Assembly: GCF_016881065.1 (NCBI RefSeq)
Contig: NZ_WXYN01000027.1
Coordinates: 1-35,478 of the forward strand
Reading direction: 5' to 3'
DNA from: Planococcus soli
GTDB taxonomy: Bacteria > Bacillota > Bacilli > Bacillales_A > Planococcaceae
Length of the DNA stretch: 35,478 nucleotides
Part shown: positions 31,767 through 35,478 of the stretch, one piece after another
Position numbering within the stretch: the stretch's first letter is position 1
Layout: each line of letters starts with the position of its first letter
The notes under the pieces: generated by a model
Database searches by the model: none
Told to the model about the DNA's origin: nothing
What the model saw: only the letters and a program-made list of their open reading frames with translations
Position numbers and translations under genes: made by a program

Positions 31767-32831
31767 TTGGAAACAGAAATTAAAAATAAATTGTACCAAG
31801 ATGTGCAATCTTTCTTTAGTAAAAATACGGTATTGATTATAGGTTCAGGACTTTCATGTGCTGAGGGATTGCCAGGTATGTGGAAATTGGCAATGGAATT
31901 AATAGAAGAAGTACCAAAGAGAATAAAGAAAGAAAGTATAGATGAATGGAATAATATTCAAAATGACTTGTTAGATAGCAATGGAAATTTAAAAAAGGAA
32001 GCTAATTTGGAGGCTACTTTACTTAAGTTTCCACCAAATGAAGATATTGAAGCTGTAATTAGAAAAGTTACAACTGACTTAATAAAACAAGAAGAAAAAG
32101 ATGTAATTATGAAAGTTGTAATTGGAGAAAAAAATTTGCGATTTTCATCCTTTATCAAAAAATTTTCAATCCCCGATAGTGGATTAAGTATAATTACGAC
32201 CAATTATGATAGGTTGATTGAAATTGCAGCAGAAGTGGAAGGAATACCAGTTGATAATCTTTTTTACGGTAAAAATATTTCTCAGTTAGACGAAAAAAAA
32301 AGTCAAATGAGTTTTTGTGAAAGGATAGATCGTAGTGGAAGATCTACGAAAAGAGTATTCACTCCGAAAATTCTAATATATAAACCACATGGATGTTTAG
32401 GTTGGTATATGTATAATGAAAATCCTATACACTCATCTCATGATTTGGGCTTAGAGAGGTTACTAATAACTCCTGGTGCTAATAAGTTTCGTAGTGGTTA
32501 CGAAAAACCGTTTGATCTTCACAGAACAAAGGCAAATAATGCGATTGACAATGCCTCAAAAATCATTCTTATTGGCTACGGATTTAATGATGAGCACTTA
32601 GAAACGCATTTAAAACCTAAAATTTTATCTAATACAGCAACTTTAGTAATTACACGTGAGCTAAGTGAAAACACAAAGAAAATAATTAATGGAAGAGATA
32701 ACGTTATTGCTTTATCTAATTTCAATAGTGAACAGGAAAATGGAACAGAGGTTTTTTACAAAAATAAAACATATAAGATTTGTGGGATTGATTTATGGGA
32801 TGTAGAAAAATTAATAAAGGAGGTATTTTAA
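31767..32831 (+). CDS. SIR2-like protein of a SIR2-HerA defence system
   Basis: The 354-residue product has a SIR2-type Rossmann fold. VLIIGSGLSCAEGLPGMW (glycine motif from G26) binds NAD, TTNYD (N146-Y147-D148) is the usual NAD-pocket motif, KPHG supplies the predicted catalytic H208, and LIGYGFNDEHL (270-275) is typical of SIR2-like defence effectors. In characterised systems such proteins degrade NAD+ on infection and stop cell growth; SIR2 of the SIR2-HerA pair works in a complex with HerA. TTG at 31767 is chosen because GAGGTG lies seven bases upstream. The HerA gene follows after one base, so translation is coupled. The DNA is strikingly A/T-rich (25% G+C in a 60-nt sample at 32041), a sign of transfer. 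Confidence 0.88.
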   Translation: METEIKNKLYQDVQSFFSKNTVLIIGSGLSCAEGLPGMWKLAMELIEEVPKRIKKESIDEWNNIQNDLLDSNGNLKKEANLEATLLKFPPNEDIEAVIRKVTTDLIKQEEKDVIMKVVIGEKNLRFSSFIKKFSIPDSGLSIITTNYDRLIEIAAEVEGIPVDNLFYGKNISQLDEKKSQMSFCERIDRSGRSTKRVFTPKILIYKPHGCLGWYMYNENPIHSSHDLGLERLLITPGANKFRSGYEKPFDLHRTKANNAIDNASKIILIGYGFNDEHLETHLKPKILSNTATLVITRELSENTKKIINGRDNVIALSNFNSEQENGTEVFYKNKTYKICGIDLWDVEKLIKEVF

Positions 32832-32832
32832 A

Positions 32833-34563
32833 ATGATAGCAGAAGTTTTAACTTTAAATGAAGAGAATAAAATAGGTAAAGTTATTAGTGTAGACACCTC
32901 GAATATTATAGTTAAGGTCGATAACCATATGATTATGACGAAATTAAGTATTGGTCATATCATGGCAGTAAAAGGAAATTACGAACACGAGAAACTAATA
33001 TGTATAGTTGAAAAAGTTACCCGCTCACAATTTGAACTAGTAGAAACGGAAGAAGGAGAAGAAGAAGATATAGAATCTAACACTAATGATTTAATTAGAG
33101 CGACGCTTATAGGTACTTTTAAAAGCGTAGACGGTTTAAAAAGAAATGTATTTAAGAGAGGAGTAAGTCTTTTTCCTAATGTAGACAGTGAATGTTTTTT
33201 AGTGAACGGTGATAACTTGGAAAGGTTTATGAATATTTTAGGTAATGAAGTAAAGGAGAATCAAAAATTAGTCGTAGGGAATTTCGCTAACGATACAAAT
33301 TCACTAGCCATATTAGATGGTGACAAACTTTTTCAGCGCCACGCTAGTATTTTAGGAAGCACGGGTTCAGGAAAAAGTTGGTGTGTGGCGACTATTCTTG
33401 AGAAAGCAAGCGAGTTAAAGTACCCTAATATTATAGTTTTTGATATGCATGGCGAGTATTCCCCTCTAACTAAAGGAGAATCAAAAATTGCAGAAGGCTT
33501 TAAAATTGCGGGAGCTGGGGATTTAGATAAAAATAATAAAAACATAATCTATTTACCTTACTGGCTGTTAAATCGGGAAGAGATTCTATCTACCATTCTT
33601 GATAGAAGTGATAGTAATGCTCCAAATCAATCTTCAAGATTTACTACTCATCTAAAAGATTTAAAGCTAAAAAATATTGAAGAGGAAAGTGTTAAAAAGT
33701 CTTTTACTGTTGATTCACCGGTGCCTTATTCATTAAACAAATTAATAGAATTACTAAAAGAGGATGATACGGGTACAAAGAAAGGTGCGGCGAATAAAGA
33801 TGTTAAGGGAGATTGGAATAGCAAGCTTACAAGGTTTATTTCAAGATTAGAAACAAAAGTAGAAGATAAAAGATATGCTTTTTTATACAATCCGAATGAG
33901 GAATGTAATACATATGATTGGATGAATAAATTTATCTTTAATTTACTTCATGTGAGTGATGAGAAAAAGGGCATCAAGGTTATTGATTTTTCAGAAGTAC
34001 CTTCTGACATTTTGCCGGTAGTTACCGGTACGTTAGCAAGAATACTATACGACGTACAGTTTTGGATGAATAATGAGAAAAGGACGCCTTTCACTCTGCT
34101 CTGCGATGAAGCCCATTTATATTTACCAACTAAAGATGAGGCAGATGCAGTGCAGAAACAGGCGTTGTATAATTTTGAGAGAATTGCAAAAGAAGGACGT
34201 AAATATGGAGTTTCGTTGTTTGTTGTTAGTCAGAGACCTTCAGATGTGAGTAAAACCATATTGAGTCAATGTAATAATTTTATTGTATTACGTTTAACTA
34301 ATGATCGTGATCAAAATGTAGTCAAAAATTTAATGCCAGATTCACTAAAGGGCGTCACAGATTGCCTACCTATTTTGGATGTAGGAGAAGCACTTGTTTT
34401 GGGGGATGCTATATTATTGCCAAATAGAATAAAATTACATGAACCTAATCTGAAGCCTGAAAGTAATACAGTAAACTTTTGGAAAGAGTGGGATGCTAAT
34501 CAGCCAAATGAAGAAGAAATAAAGAAAGCAATTAAAAACATGAGAGCCCAAGCAAGACTATAA
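32833..34563 (+). CDS. herA: HerA-family hexameric ATPase (defence type)
   Basis: The 576-residue product has an N-terminal HAS-barrel (about 1-70, GKVISVDTSNIIVKVDNHMI), an acidic linker (ETEEGEEEDIE) and a FtsK/HerA ATPase core. The core shows Walker A GSTGSGKS at 175-182, VFDMHGEYSPL near 205, and Walker B LLCDEAHLYLP with D425-E426. A later SQRPSDVSKTILSQCNNFIV segment is typical of HerA/VirB4-like proteins. HerA forms hexameric rings that drive DNA or assemble partner effectors; with SIR2 it makes a large anti-phage complex. AAGGAGG lies inside the end of the SIR2 gene, nine bases before the ATG. It is A/T-rich like its neighbours. No NurA gene, the usual DNA-repair partner, is present, which favours the defence role. 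Confidence 0.9.
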   Translation: MIAEVLTLNEENKIGKVISVDTSNIIVKVDNHMIMTKLSIGHIMAVKGNYEHEKLICIVEKVTRSQFELVETEEGEEEDIESNTNDLIRATLIGTFKSVDGLKRNVFKRGVSLFPNVDSECFLVNGDNLERFMNILGNEVKENQKLVVGNFANDTNSLAILDGDKLFQRHASILGSTGSGKSWCVATILEKASELKYPNIIVFDMHGEYSPLTKGESKIAEGFKIAGAGDLDKNNKNIIYLPYWLLNREEILSTILDRSDSNAPNQSSRFTTHLKDLKLKNIEEESVKKSFTVDSPVPYSLNKLIELLKEDDTGTKKGAANKDVKGDWNSKLTRFISRLETKVEDKRYAFLYNPNEECNTYDWMNKFIFNLLHVSDEKKGIKVIDFSEVPSDILPVVTGTLARILYDVQFWMNNEKRTPFTLLCDEAHLYLPTKDEADAVQKQALYNFERIAKEGRKYGVSLFVVSQRPSDVSKTILSQCNNFIVLRLTNDRDQNVVKNLMPDSLKGVTDCLPILDVGEALVLGDAILLPNRIKLHEPNLKPESNTVNFWKEWDANQPNEEEIKKAIKNMRAQARL

Positions 34564-34622
34564 AAAAGATATCGAAGTTAGTAATATAGTTTTCTTTAAG
34601 TTAATAAGTGAGGAGAAATAAA

Positions 34623-35369
34623 ATGAATATGGTCCCATATTTTCAGTCTATTTCCAATGAACTATCATCTTTACAACAAAGAGTGCGGCATTTAATGGAC
34701 GATCCGCATTGGGTAACTGACGGTGAATGGAAAGAATCAGTTTTAAGAAATATTTTAAGGAGATATTTACCAGAAACAATTAAAGTGGGAAGAGGATTTA
34801 TATATACAAAAAATCAGTGTTCCACCCAAATCGATGTCCTTTTGTACGATTCTTCTTATCCGATTATTTTCAAAGATGGTGACTTAGTATTTGTCACTCC
34901 AGATGCAGTAAGGGGAATTATAGAAGTTAAATCAAAAATAAATACACAGGATCTATCTCGAGTTTTTTCTAAGCTAGCTTCAAATGCTGAAATAGTGAAT
35001 AGAAATATCTTAAGTGACAAGCGACCTTGTTTTACGGGGTTATTTTCTTTTGAAAATAATAATGTAAGAGAAGCTGCTTTATTAAAAACCTTAAATGATG
35101 TATGTGCGGGGAATATAAACAAAGTAATCACACATATTTGTTTAGGTACTTGTACTTTTGTAAGATTTTGGACTAATTCTCCTGAACGTCAAAAGAATAT
35201 ATGGCATTCCTACGCTTTGGAAAAATTGGCACCAGCATATTTTATTACTAATGTATTAGAATCGGTTTCTCCGAGTTCAATTAACACCAATAGTAGTATT
35301 TGGTTCCCTTTAGAGAATAAAGAAATCAATAGGAGTGGAACAAAAGAGTTAAAAGTTAACGGGAATTAA
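34623..35369 (+). CDS. DUF6602-like protein, predicted PD-(D/E)XK nuclease
   Basis: The 248-residue product shows a helix with E35 (TDGEWKESVLRNILRRYLPE), then GRGFIYTKNQCSTQIDVLLYD with D71, and GIIEVKSKI with E101-x-K103. The pattern E...D...E-x-K is that of a PD-(D/E)XK nuclease core. The overall sequence resembles proteins I recall as DUF6602, often near defence genes; the name is from memory. ATG 34623 has GAGGAG seven bases upstream. The 59-bp gap after HerA has no terminator or clear promoter, so it probably belongs to the SIR2-HerA transcript. It may be a third effector or an adaptor; catalysis is not proven. The remaining 109 bases of the window show no gene. Confidence 0.75.
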   Translation: MNMVPYFQSISNELSSLQQRVRHLMDDPHWVTDGEWKESVLRNILRRYLPETIKVGRGFIYTKNQCSTQIDVLLYDSSYPIIFKDGDLVFVTPDAVRGIIEVKSKINTQDLSRVFSKLASNAEIVNRNILSDKRPCFTGLFSFENNNVREAALLKTLNDVCAGNINKVITHICLGTCTFVRFWTNSPERQKNIWHSYALEKLAPAYFITNVLESVSPSSINTNSSIWFPLENKEINRSGTKELKVNGN

Positions 35370-35478
35370 GAATAAATCCTAAAAAGACTGCATCCAATGT
35401 TGAAGGTAATTCAAGACATCCTATAATACTGCATAATAAATGTTTTTGGCAAGTAAAAAATGCAGTGAATGGCAGTTA

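Noticed and set aside
32833-34563. HerA as a DNA-repair helicase or as part of a BREX or Hachiman system
   Set aside because: There is no NurA, Mre11 or Rad50 gene, no BREX methylase or PglZ, and no HamA-type gene; the coupled SIR2 gene indicates the SIR2-HerA system.

Overview
The window reads as a chromosomal segment of a low-to-moderate G+C Gram-positive bacterium of the Bacillales, most likely a Planococcaceae member (Planococcus or a relative). The evidence is strong purine-rich ribosome binding sites, several TTG and GTG starts, lipobox lipoproteins, a sigma-W-type promoter in front of a YuaG/FloT flotillin, and a GH42 beta-galactosidase whose N-terminus looks like the known Planococcus enzymes. 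The genus is inferred from recall, not from a search.

Region 1 (1-3740) holds small membrane-protein genes, including two too short for ordinary ORF calling, and the flotillin gene floT with a near-perfect sigma-W promoter. A six-copy 15-nt repeat with a 20-21 nt period lies at 612-730.

Region 2 (3930-17530) is a galactoside-utilisation locus. It contains a YesN-type response regulator overlapping a YesM-type histidine kinase, a lipoprotein sugar-binding protein, two CUT1 permeases, then a GH36 alpha-galactosidase, a GH35 beta-galactosidase and a GH42 beta-galactosidase. No ABC ATPase is present, so a shared MsmX-like ATPase encoded elsewhere is inferred. Galactosides would be sensed at the surface, imported as oligosaccharides and cleaved in the cytoplasm. 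Two kinds of palindromic intergenic element sit in front of the GH36 and GH35 genes.

Region 3 (17530-27960) is mixed. It has a TM2-domain gene broken by one in-frame TGA, a secreted protein with a duplicated domain, a lipoprotein, a GAF-GAF-PAS-GGDEF-EAL cyclic-di-GMP protein, an AtoE-type short-chain fatty acid transporter, and a hutG-gltS pair with a divergent LysR regulator that probably controls it.

Region 4 (27960-35478) looks like an accessory, anti-phage-type region. A lipoprotein carries an Ala/Glu/Lys-rich stalk and three tandem Ltp-type repeats (the family of a phage superinfection-exclusion lipoprotein). Next come a small lipoprotein, a DUF2075-type ATPase with a PD-(D/E)XK-like N-terminus, and an A+T-rich three-gene unit with its own promoter. 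That unit encodes a SIR2-like NADase-type protein, a HerA-family ATPase and a DUF6602-like protein with a PD-(D/E)XK-like active-site pattern. SIR2-HerA pairs are an established anti-phage system; the third gene is the part most likely to be under-described.
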